Below are positions 1 to 5,594 of a stretch of DNA of 5,713 nt, piece by piece (position 1 is the first letter of the stretch; the number at the start of each line of letters is the position of its first letter). Source of the DNA: Bacteroidota bacterium (lineage in GTDB: Bacteria > Bacteroidota > Bacteroidia > Bacteroidales > Prolixibacteraceae); the NCBI GenBank assembly GCA_030695265.1, contig JAUYTA010000220.1, forward strand, positions 1-5,713, in the 5' to 3' direction. Below the pieces are notes generated by a model. It searched no databases and was not told where the DNA came from. It was given only the letters and a program-made list of their open reading frames with translations. Position numbers and translations under genes: made by a program.

Positions 1-59
1 TCCTGTCCGAAAGTCGTAATCGCGCACAGGAACAAAAATGCAGACAATAATTTCTTCAT
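1..59 (-). CDS. N-terminus of an exported protein (partial, runs off left edge)
   Basis: The minus strand reads ATG at 57-59 and stays open to the window edge, giving the 19 residues MKKLLSAFLFLCAITTFGQ and then a partial codon. This is a textbook signal peptide: two lysines, a hydrophobic stretch LLSAFLFLCAITTF, and a possible cleavage point around FGQ. There is a cysteine in the hydrophobic core but no clear lipobox, so Sec/SPase I export is more likely than a lipoprotein. The mature protein lies outside the window, so its function cannot be given. The start is supported by a strong promoter match about 150 bp upstream (215-245). No clear Shine-Dalgarno sequence precedes the ATG, which is usual in Bacteroidota. 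Confidence 0.72.
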   Translation of the reverse strand, partial: MKKLLSAFLFLCAITTFGQ

Positions 60-136
60 TTGTTTTGGTTATAGATCAATTGTTCAGAAAAGCAAATAGC
101 CCTATGAAGTGTTCAAGGGATAATTCCGCTTCAGAT

Positions 137-219
137 TTTTGGTTCTTAATATTTATTTTTTGCCCTGAATAACATGGATTCCAGTGTCCTAAGTCCATTT
201 TTCAGAATTGGAACCAAAA
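137..219. repeat. Inverted repeat overlapping the promoter and leader
   Basis: TTTTGGTTC (137-145) and GAACCAAAA (211-219) are perfect 9-base inverted copies 65 bases apart. The spacer itself contains ATGGA (174-178) and TCCAT (194-198), which could form a nested stem. The right arm overlaps the -7 element of the minus-strand promoter, so the pair could be a two-site operator. It is less likely to be a leader RNA hairpin, because the right arm lies upstream of the predicted transcript start. Chance occurrence in AT-rich DNA is possible. Confidence 0.3.
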
Positions 220-245
220 GTAAAAGATTTAATTTATACTACAAA
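215..245 (-). promoter_or_regulatory. Bacteroidota-type promoter for the exported-protein gene
   Basis: On the minus strand there is TTTG (complement of 242-245), exactly 19 bases, then TACTTTTG (complement of 215-222). This equals the published Bacteroidota consensus TTTG-N19-TAnnTTTG. Transcription would begin near 208 and leave a leader of roughly 150 bases before the ATG at 59. It is a consensus match only, with no expression data. Confidence 0.6.
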
Positions 246-574
246 TAAGGCGAGATGGTAATTGTAAGCAATTCGGAGTTTGTGCTTTCATTGTAAAAGC
301 TGAAACACATTAAAATAAAGCAATTATAAGTATTTGGTATCATTTTTTGAAAAATATAAAAAATGGTTATTTAGATTCAGTTTGAATAACAGAACCTTCA
401 GGAGAGCTCATTTCTGCTTTCATCCAATTGTTTTTTGATTGTTTCGACTGCGATGATTGAAAAACAAGGCACATCAGCTGTAAATAATTATGCATTAGGC
501 TACTAAAAAAAATAAAAAAATATATATCAGTGAATAAATTATTATTGCAAATGTAATTTGAATTAAAATATAAC
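246..574. other. AT-rich intergenic stretch, no gene supported
   Basis: All six frames are short. The only open stretch with any protein-like look is a minus-strand frame at about 367-474 (35 codons, extendable upstream to 42) with no ribosome binding site or recognisable domain; I do not call it. A small stem is possible at 366-390 (GTTATT with AATAAC, or ATTCA with TGAAT). The end of the stretch (505-530) is a long A/T run. Confidence 0.5.
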
Positions 575-582
575 TACTTTTG
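575..582 (+). promoter_or_regulatory. Candidate -7 element of the RRM gene
   Basis: TACTTTTG fits the TAnnTTTG -7 consensus of Bacteroidota and sits 35 bases before the RRM start codon, predicting a leader of roughly 28 bases. No good TTTG lies at the expected 19-20 base distance upstream; the nearest candidates (557-560 and 545-547) are too near and too far. The call therefore rests on the -7 box alone. Confidence 0.4.
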
Positions 583-617
583 AAAAATTAATTTATTCAT
601 TTTTTAAACAGTTATTT

Positions 618-1079
618 ATGAACATTTTTGTTGGCAGCCTTCCCTTTAAGATTGAGGAAAGCGAATTACAGGAAATTTTTGAAGAATACGGAGAAGTAAC
701 ATCCGTAAAAATTATCACAGACAGAGCTACTGGAAGATCTAAAGGCTTTGGTTTTGTGGAAATGACAAACGAAGAAGAAGCTAAAAAAGCAATTGAAGAA
801 CTGAACAACGCAGAGATTGAAGGCCGGACAATTGTTGTAAATAAAGCTGAAGAGAAAAAAGAAGGTACACGTCCAGGTGGCGGCGGTTTCCGTGGTGGAA
901 GCGGCGGCGGTGGCGGTTTCCGCGGAGGCAACTCTGGCGGTGGCGGTGGTTTCCGTGGTGGAAGCGGCGGCGGCGGTGGCGGTGGCTATCGTGGTGGCGA
1001 ACGTGGCGGCAGCGCTGGCGGCGGCGGTGGTTTCAACAGAGGTGGTAGCACCGGTGGAAACAGAAGATCAGAATACTAA
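618..1079 (+). CDS. RRM-domain RNA-binding protein with glycine-rich RGG-like tail
   Basis: This is a single RNA-recognition-motif protein of 153 residues, presumed to bind single-stranded RNA in the cytoplasm as a chaperone or post-transcriptional regulator. The RRM spans residues 1-78. RNP2 is NIFVGSLPF (2-10) and RNP1 is KGFGFVEM (42-49), with both stacking aromatics of RNP1 (F44, F46) and F4 of RNP2 present. After a short charged linker (EEKKEGTRP, 78-86) the tail (87-147) is mostly glycine, with three FRGG motifs at residues 91, 101 and 112, one YRGG at 124 and a degenerate FNRGG at 139. It ends NRRSEY. The layout resembles cyanobacterial Rbp proteins and plant GRP/animal CIRP cold-induced proteins; Bacteroides RRM proteins (RbpA/B family) are relatives. 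The start is chosen because the RRM begins immediately at residue 2. No Shine-Dalgarno is visible. The gene stands alone, closed by its own terminator. Confidence 0.93.
   Translation: MNIFVGSLPFKIEESELQEIFEEYGEVTSVKIITDRATGRSKGFGFVEMTNEEEAKKAIEELNNAEIEGRTIVVNKAEEKKEGTRPGGGGFRGGSGGGGGFRGGNSGGGGGFRGGSGGGGGGGYRGGERGGSAGGGGGFNRGGSTGGNRRSEY
876..1058 (+). repeat. GC-rich glycine-codon repeat tract inside the RRM gene
   Basis: The tail-coding DNA is built from GGC/GGT codons broken by TTCCGTGGT-type units, making it far richer in G+C than the AT-rich flanks. A perfect 26-base direct repeat occurs at 885-910 and 948-973, 63 bases (21 codons) apart. This suggests growth or shrinkage by slippage or recombination in whole codons. 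Other frames read as alanine/valine or proline strings and are artefacts of the repeat. Confidence 0.8.
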
Positions 1080-1109
1080 TCTTCGTACCGTTTTTGATTT
1101 GCTATTAAT

Positions 1110-1136
1110 GTAAAAATTGACTGAGTTAATTTTTAC
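1110..1136 (+). other. AT-rich hairpin in the RRM 3' region
   Basis: GTAAAAATT (1110-1118) and AATTTTTAC (1128-1136) form a perfect 9-bp stem with a 9-base loop, 31 bases after the RRM stop codon and 10 bases before the main terminator. It has no T-run of its own. It may protect the 3' end of the message or be incidental. Confidence 0.4.
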
Positions 1137-1145
1137 AACTACATA

Positions 1146-1196
1146 AAGGCTAATAAAGAGAAGAAATTTCTTCGCTTTATTAGCCTTGGTTTTTTT
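1146..1196 (+). terminator. Strong intrinsic terminator of the RRM gene
   Basis: The arms at 1146-1158 and 1175-1187 are a perfect 13-bp inverted repeat (AAGGCTAATAAAG with CTTTATTAGCCTT). After one A-G mismatch the stem continues as GAAGA/TCTTC around an AATT loop. GG and then seven T residues (1190-1196) follow. This is a clear rho-independent terminator in the plus direction. Confidence 0.9.
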
Positions 1197-1201
1197 AGTG
1201 A

Positions 1202-1228
1202 AGCCATTGGTTTCCTTATCCATTGGCT
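1202..1228. other. Small imperfect hairpin after the terminator
   Basis: AGCCATTGG (1202-1210) and CCATTGGCT (1220-1228) pair at eight of nine positions with a 9-base loop. It lies only six bases after the terminator T-run. No T-run follows and no function is evident. The rest of 1229-1342 shows no gene. Confidence 0.25.
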
Positions 1229-1342
1229 GATAAAAGCGATCAAATGATTTATTGATTACTGGATGCCATTTATTTAACCAGAATTCTTACTTTTAAACTT
1301 TTAATACTCAAAAATCAGATTAAACGATTATTTTGAAAATAG

Positions 1343-1592
1343 CTTTTCCAAAAACCGATTAAACCGCATGATCTTAGATAAAAAAATCTTGTCAGTCAAA
1401 TTCTTTCAGCAAAAATGAATAATCCCGAAGCAGATAACTTTTTTTGAACAACGGATTGATGAAATAGTTTTCAAATTTTATGAGTTGACCTATGAATAAG
1501 TAAAGGTAGATGAACCCGATTATTGATTGAGTGAAGCGGAGTATATGGCGGTAGAAATTGAATTCGGTTTCGATGGGCAAGCTGGGAATTAA
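1343..1592 (+). pseudogene. C-terminal remnant of a type IIG (Eco57I-like) restriction-modification enzyme
   Basis: Two reading frames hold the familiar C-terminal tail of Eco57I-type fused restriction-methyltransferases. One, at 1382-1439, reads KNLVSQILSAKMNNPEADN; the family pattern is LVxxILxAKxxNPxAD. The other, at 1440-1592, reads FFEQRIDEIVFKFYELTYE, then a stop (1497-1499), VKVDEPDY, a second stop (1524-1526), and LSEAEYMAVEIE; the family pattern is EQxIDxLVFxLYxLTxxE. The frame shifts between NPEADN and FFEQRID, and the catalytic methyltransferase and nuclease parts are absent. A weaker in-frame stretch LFQKPIKPHDLR (1343-1378), ended by a stop, may extend it upstream. I infer a dead fragment left by deletion. 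The assignment is from remembered family sequence and should be confirmed by a profile search. It lies just ahead of the RhuM/Fic remnant in the same orientation. Confidence 0.62.
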
Positions 1593-1646
1593 TTATGAAG
1601 ATAATCTGAATATTCGGAGAAGCTTTGAAATGAAAAATAGGAAAAT

Positions 1647-2225
1647 ATGGCTAAAGATTTAACAAATTCAGGAATTGAGCGGCAAAATATCTTGAATAAC
1701 AAATACGCTCTTAAACGCATTCAGGAATATATTGGCATTGAAGGGATGTTGTTTGAAGGCGAATACCGTTTTACAAAAAAAATGATCGCCGACTTTTTTC
1801 AAGTTGACACATCAACAATTGAAAGGTATTTAAGCTCCCACGAATCAGAAATAAAACACAACGGATATATTTTAAGTAAGGGTAAGCAACTGAAAGAATT
1901 CAAGTTGCAATTTGGTCACCTCATTGATAAGGCGACCAAAACAACTTCATTGGGTTTGTTTAATTTTCGTTCGTTCCTTAATCTTGCCATGCTGCTCAAA
2001 GAAAGCGAAAATGCACAACTGCTTCGCAGCAAGATGCTTGATATTGTGCTTGATACGATAAACCAAAGAACCGGGGGAGGGACAAAATTCATCAATCGTC
2101 GTGATGCAAACTACCTGCCTGCTGCAATGAAAGAGAGTAAATATCGAAAAGATTTTACATCTGCATTGAGCCGTTATGTGAACATGGATAACTACAAATA
2201 CTCCCTTTTTACTGATCGTATTTAA
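1647..2225 (+). pseudogene. RhuM-like DNA-binding protein, truncated
   Basis: This open frame of 192 codons matches the N-terminal part of a Bacteroidota family of about 330 residues, annotated as RhuM/virulence-type or DNA-binding protein and often sitting beside restriction-modification loci. Residues 1-30 carry the typical opening (KDLTNSGIERQNILNNKYAL). Residues 41-65 (RFTKKMIADFFQVDTSTIER) look like a helix-turn-helix. Residues 100-155 hold the LGLFNFRSFLNLAMLL and TGGGTKFINRRD segments. It breaks off at KYSLFTDRI, where intact relatives continue with a long C-terminal region. AGGA at 1636-1639, seven bases before the ATG, is a plausible ribosome binding site. The stop comes from an out-of-frame join to Fic-domain sequence, so I call it a broken gene, although a stable short protein could still be made. 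Function of the family is not firmly known. Confidence 0.6.
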
Positions 2226-2414
2226 ACTCATTGGATTGCGCTCTGGAACAAATCCAAAACGACATGTATTATCCTGAATTTGAAGATAAATTGACACATC
2301 TTTTTTGGATAGCCAATAAAAGTCACGGTTTTCAGGATGGAAATAAAAGAATTGCAATCACGATTTGTGGCATGTTTCTGTTTATCAAGAAACTTGATTG
2401 ATGACGAGGAATAA
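2219..2414 (+). pseudogene. Fic/Doc-domain remnant
   Basis: In the frame shifted relative to the RhuM-like part, 2219-2401 reads YLNSLDCALEQIQNDMYYPE, then a helix and HGFQDGNKR (2324-2350), then IAITICGMFLFIKKLD and a stop. HxFxDGNKR is the Fic active-site motif, with the catalytic histidine at 2324-2326, so the sequence once encoded an AMP- or phosphate-transferring Fic/Doc toxin-like domain. There is no start codon of its own, the N-terminal half is missing, and the C-terminal helices are lost. A second frame at 2382-2414 reads LSRNLIDDEE and a stop, which resembles the acidic end of such proteins, so another internal deletion with a frame change probably lies near 2380. The remnant ends 18 bases from the convergent ACD gene. 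Confidence 0.68.
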
Positions 2415-2431
2415 GAAGAATTTTAATGAAT

Positions 2432-4492
2432 TTATTTTTTTATCCTGATCCTCACATCAACGGCAACCAATTTATCGCCATTGCCAATCAGTGGGTTGAT
2501 ATCCATCTCTTTAATCTCAACAGCAAAGCGTAATAGGGTTGACAGGCGAACCATTATTTCTGCAAATTTTCGCTCGTTCACGCCATTCTTGCCACGGTAG
2601 CCTTTGATAATCTGGTAGGAACGCAAACTTTTTATCATTGAAGCAGCTTCGCACATCGTAAGTGGAGCCAGTCCCGAAGTGACATCTTTCAATACTTCCA
2701 CAAATATTCCTCCCATTCCGCAAAGTATCACATGACCGAACTTGTCTTCATATTTGGCGCCCAGAAACAATTCAATTCCCGAAGCCATTTCTGCCATCAG
2801 CACTGCTGTGGTGTCTTTTATTTTTATCAGCCGCTGAAATTCGCGCTGAACTGTTTCTATATCTTTTACATTCAGCACCACTCCGTCAACATCGGTTTTG
2901 TGCACTGGCCCAACCACTTTCATTACCAATGGGAAACCAAGTTGACGGGCTGTTTCGAGTGCGGCATCTTCTGTATTCACAGTAATTTCCCTGACCATTG
3001 GAATTCCCGTTGCGGCAAATAGTTTGTGTATTGTTTCGGGTGGCTGAAATCCATCTTCGGTGCGGTCGATAATGCGACGAATTTCAGGAATATCAATATT
3101 ATCGAGGAAAATCTTTTCTTCGTGCGGACGGGCCGTTTTCAAAATGGAAGTCAGTGCTTTTCCAAGCAAAACTTCATCAGGAAAATATACGTTTCCCTGA
3201 GCAATGAAATAGGCGACATCGTCTTTTACATTGATAATGGACGGCAGAATGGGGAAAATTGGTTTTTTGCAGGTTTGCATTTTATCGTTCAGAACCTGAT
3301 AAACATCGTGAACAGGTGTTAATCCCGGGCTGCCAAAAATGACAGCCATCCCGTCAATTTCATCAAATTCATTTTCGCAGGCATCGATAATTGAAGCAAG
3401 CTGTTCCGCATTTCCGGTGGCCAGGAAATCAATTGGGTTCTCTACCGATGAGCCCGGGAATAGTTTGCTTTTCAGCTTTTTCCGGGCTTCAGAATCTTTG
3501 ATTTGTGGAATGTGCAGCCCGCCGCTTTCGAGCGAATCGGTAAGCATAACAGCCGGGCCGCCGGCATGGGTGATGATGGCCAGTCGTTTGCCCTTCATTG
3601 GTTTACAATGAAATACGTTGGCAACAGTTGTCAGTTCTTCACGACCATAACAGCGCACAATCCCGGCTTTTCGGAACAGCGCCTCGACTGCCAGATCTGA
3701 ATTGGCCATAGCTCCGGTATGGGAAGCTGCTGCCCGGCTTCCTGCCTGACTGCTGCCAGCTTTGATTGCCGCTATTTTGCAGCCTTTTCGGATCAGTGAT
3801 GAAGCATGTTTCAATAATTTATCGGGATTCTTTATACTTTCGATGTACAGCAGTTTTACCCTGGTGCTGGTTTCATGATTAAAAACATCGTCCATAAACT
3901 CCAGGATTTCTTCAACACCGTTTTGCGCAGAATTTCCCACAGAGAATACACTTGCAAAGTGAAGTCCTTTCGGAATTCCCGATTCCATGATAAAAACAGC
4001 AGTTGCTCCGGAACTCGAAACGAGGTCGCAACTCATTTGCACTAGCTTTGGAATGGGCGTGGTAAAAACACTGGTGTGGGCATAAGTGATGATGCCAATA
4101 CAATTCGGTCCAATAAGGCTACCGTTATTTTCCTCGATTATTTTTACAATCTGCTGTTCAAGTAAGCGGCCCTCTTCGCTTTCCTCACTAAATCCTGCCG
4201 AAATGATGATAAAGCCTTTTGCTCCTTTTTGTGTTGCCAGAACTTCGACCGCTTTAACACAAGCTGCTGCCGGAATAGCCAACACTGCCAAATCAACCTG
4301 TGGCAATTCGTCAGGACTAAAAAAAGAACGAATCCCCTGAACTTCTGATTCATTTGGATTGACCACCCAAAGGTCGCCTTTAAAGTTGTTGTCGATCAGG
4401 TTTTTAAGGAGTTTTCCACCGGGTTTCGACGTATTGTTCGAAGCGCCAATTACAACAATGCTTCGGGGGGCAATCAATTCTTTTGTAATCAT
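2432..4492 (-). CDS. ADP-forming acetyl/acyl-CoA synthetase (fused alpha-beta chain)
   Basis: This 686-residue cytoplasmic enzyme converts acyl-CoA + ADP + Pi to acid + ATP + CoA (EC 6.2.1.13 type), giving substrate-level ATP from acetyl-CoA or, in reverse, activating acids. Domain order is alpha then beta. The CoA-binding Rossmann domain is at about 5-130 (GASNN at 16-20, KPGG at 23-26, GPNCIG at 128-133). The succinyl-CoA-ligase-like domain is at about 150-290, with the phosphorylated histidine H258 in SHTGA and a conserved Glu in YIES (E218). A third domain is at about 300-450. The ATP-grasp beta part is at about 475-686, with the second shuttle histidine H531 in VHKTDVDGV, GMGGIFVEV (592-600) and DINPL (664-668). 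All key residues are intact and the length fits bacterial single-chain forms. Substrate range cannot be read from sequence. No terminator is visible at the 3' end, so transcripts may run antisense into the RhuM/Fic remnant. It is divergent from the Usp gene. Confidence 0.93.
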   Translation of the reverse strand: MITKELIAPRSIVVIGASNNTSKPGGKLLKNLIDNNFKGDLWVVNPNESEVQGIRSFFSPDELPQVDLAVLAIPAAACVKAVEVLATQKGAKGFIIISAGFSEESEEGRLLEQQIVKIIEENNGSLIGPNCIGIITYAHTSVFTTPIPKLVQMSCDLVSSSGATAVFIMESGIPKGLHFASVFSVGNSAQNGVEEILEFMDDVFNHETSTRVKLLYIESIKNPDKLLKHASSLIRKGCKIAAIKAGSSQAGSRAAASHTGAMANSDLAVEALFRKAGIVRCYGREELTTVANVFHCKPMKGKRLAIITHAGGPAVMLTDSLESGGLHIPQIKDSEARKKLKSKLFPGSSVENPIDFLATGNAEQLASIIDACENEFDEIDGMAVIFGSPGLTPVHDVYQVLNDKMQTCKKPIFPILPSIINVKDDVAYFIAQGNVYFPDEVLLGKALTSILKTARPHEEKIFLDNIDIPEIRRIIDRTEDGFQPPETIHKLFAATGIPMVREITVNTEDAALETARQLGFPLVMKVVGPVHKTDVDGVVLNVKDIETVQREFQRLIKIKDTTAVLMAEMASGIELFLGAKYEDKFGHVILCGMGGIFVEVLKDVTSGLAPLTMCEAASMIKSLRSYQIIKGYRGKNGVNERKFAEIMVRLSTLLRFAVEIKEMDINPLIGNGDKLVAVDVRIRIKK

Positions 4493-4601
4493 TGTCAGGA
4501 TTTTAATTCGCTGGCTAAATTACTAAAAGCAATTTCAAGAGGAACTGATTTTTTACTGCATTCCGGCATGTTTCTGAATCTCAAAAAATCAATTATTTTG
4601 A

Positions 4602-4609
4602 TAACTTTG
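4602..4609 (+). promoter_or_regulatory. Candidate -7 element of the Usp gene
   Basis: TAACTTTG matches TAnnTTTG exactly and lies 80 bases before the Usp start. No TTTG is present at the ideal distance; TTTCTG at 4571-4576 is the nearest weak candidate. A transcript would start near 4616, giving a leader of about 74 bases. Confidence 0.4.
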
Positions 4610-4617
4610 GCAACCAG

Positions 4618-4649
4618 CAAACATATTTAGCTGGATTTTGGAATCCAAG
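4618..4649 (-). promoter_or_regulatory. Candidate promoter of the ACD gene
   Basis: On the minus strand CTTG (complement of 4646-4649) is followed after 20 bases by TATGTTTG (complement of 4618-4625). This is close to the Bacteroidota TTTG-N19-TAnnTTTG consensus. Transcription would start near 4611, leaving a leader of about 120 bases before the start codon at 4490-4492. It interleaves with the Usp -7 element at 4602-4609. Confidence 0.5.
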
Positions 4650-4689
4650 CGAATTTATTTTTAAGGACTTAACTTTTTATTTCAGTCTG

Positions 4690-5499
4690 ATGCCGAACAA
4701 TCAGGAACAAAAAATAATTGCAATTTGTGATTTTTCAGAGCGAATGAAAGAAGTCATTGTGCACGCGGCACGCATGGCCGGCATTCTGAGAAAGGAACTT
4801 TGCCTGACAGTTCTATGGCAAAATCAGGTTCAGAAAATTCAGCTTCAGGAGAAAATAATGCTCACAGTACAAACCCTGAAATCAAATCTTCCCAACATGC
4901 AGATTTCATGGTTACTCCTTCAGAAATCGTTGTACAACAACATGCAGAAACTTGTAGATGATTACAATTCAGTTCTGGTGGTGCTGCATCAAACCGACAT
5001 TAACTGGGCCTTAAAAGCTTTCCAGCAGAGCAGTATCGCTTTTCTTTTTGTTAACGGTGATTCTCCTGAATTTTTAAGTTACAAAAATGTGCTTGTTCCG
5101 GTCGATTACCGCAAGGCTTCGAAGGAAACCTCGCTCTGGGCATCTTATTTTGGCAGGTTCAACCGCTCGCAGGTTCAATTGATTTATGCCCATGAATCGA
5201 ATAAAGAAGATGCTGCCAGATTAATGCGTAACCTTGAATTTTTCAAAAAATTTCTATCGAGTCTGAATGTCCGCCATCATGAAACTGCGGGAAAGTCATC
5301 GAGTTGGGGGATTTGCAACGAAACGCTTGGTATTGCCAATGAGTGGAAAGGCGATGTAATGATATTTTCAGGGAGCAGTTCCATTTCACTGATTGATTTG
5401 CTGATCGGGCTTCCGGAGAAAAAACTCATTTTAAAAGCGGGCAATTTGCCGGTTTTGATGATCAATCCGAGAAAAGACAGCTGCGTGCTGTGCGATTAG
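4690..5499 (+). CDS. Tandem-domain universal stress protein (UspA family)
   Basis: This 269-residue cytoplasmic protein has two Usp folds. The first, about residues 7-122, begins KIIAICDFSE and ends SIAFLFVN. The second, about 131-260, begins YKNVLVPVDYRKASKETSLW and ends NLPVLMINPR. Usp proteins bind ATP or partner proteins and adjust metabolism under stress. Here the ATP-binding glycine pattern (GxxGx9G[S/T]) is not intact: the second domain reads FSGSSSISLIDLLIGLPEKK and the first has no glycine loop. It is therefore probably a non-ATP-binding, scaffold-type member. The last residues SCVLCD carry the VLCD tail that I recall from other Bacteroidota Usp proteins. The start is the ATG at 4690; AAGGA at 4663-4667 is too far upstream to act as its ribosome binding site. 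The gene is divergent from the ACD gene, and Usp proteins often accompany acyl-CoA synthetases, so a shared role in energy stress is plausible but inferred. Confidence 0.85.
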   Translation: MPNNQEQKIIAICDFSERMKEVIVHAARMAGILRKELCLTVLWQNQVQKIQLQEKIMLTVQTLKSNLPNMQISWLLLQKSLYNNMQKLVDDYNSVLVVLHQTDINWALKAFQQSSIAFLFVNGDSPEFLSYKNVLVPVDYRKASKETSLWASYFGRFNRSQVQLIYAHESNKEDAARLMRNLEFFKKFLSSLNVRHHETAGKSSSWGICNETLGIANEWKGDVMIFSGSSSISLIDLLIGLPEKKLILKAGNLPVLMINPRKDSCVLCD

Positions 5500-5533
5500 A
5501 GCCCCCTCCCGTCCTCCCCCAAAGGGAGAGGTG
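5500..5533 (+). repeat. C-rich interspersed repeat, copy 1
   Basis: A C-rich block (GCCCCCTCCC, GTCCTCCCCC) is followed by AAAGGGAGAGG, so the unit can fold on itself (CTCCC with GGGAG). It begins one base after the Usp stop codon. It resembles the short C/G-rich repeats scattered between genes in many Bacteroidota and pairs with copy 2 in opposite orientation. A further small stem, TGAAAG/CTTTCA, follows at 5532-5548. Confidence 0.6.
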
Positions 5534-5594
5534 AAAGAACCACTTTCAACAGCTTCTGATTAAAATATTGCTATTCAGCTTGGGTTGGGTTTTT

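Noticed and set aside
367..474. Minus-strand mini-frame of 35 codons in the left intergenic gap
   Set aside because: No ribosome binding site, no recognisable sequence, and neighbouring frames look equally protein-like; not distinguishable from chance.
593..931. Minus-strand open frame with a proline-rich start
   Set aside because: Antisense shadow of the RRM gene; the proline string is the complement of glycine codons.
877..1113. Plus-strand open frame rich in alanine and valine
   Set aside because: It is the shifted reading of the glycine-codon tract of the RRM gene; GGN repeats read as GCN/GTN. No domain, no ribosome binding site.
1181..1340. tRNA or other structured RNA gene
   Set aside because: No cloverleaf, T-loop or anticodon arrangement found; only a small imperfect hairpin at 1202-1228.
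1392..1580. Minus-strand open frame of 62 codons
   Set aside because: It is antisense to the type IIG remnant, whose plus-strand frames show clear family sequence.
1947..2357. Minus-strand open frame of 136 codons across the RhuM/Fic join
   Set aside because: Antisense to two recognisable coding segments; composition rich in Cys, His and Phe is typical of a shadow frame.
1343..2414. Active toxin-antitoxin or restriction system
   Set aside because: Every component is truncated or frame-broken, so an active system is unlikely even though the Fic motif itself is intact.
3339..3611. Plus-strand open frames antisense to the ACD gene (also 2732-3022, 3026-3322, 3503-3700, 4086-4340)
   Set aside because: All lie inside an intact 686-residue enzyme gene and have no domain signal.
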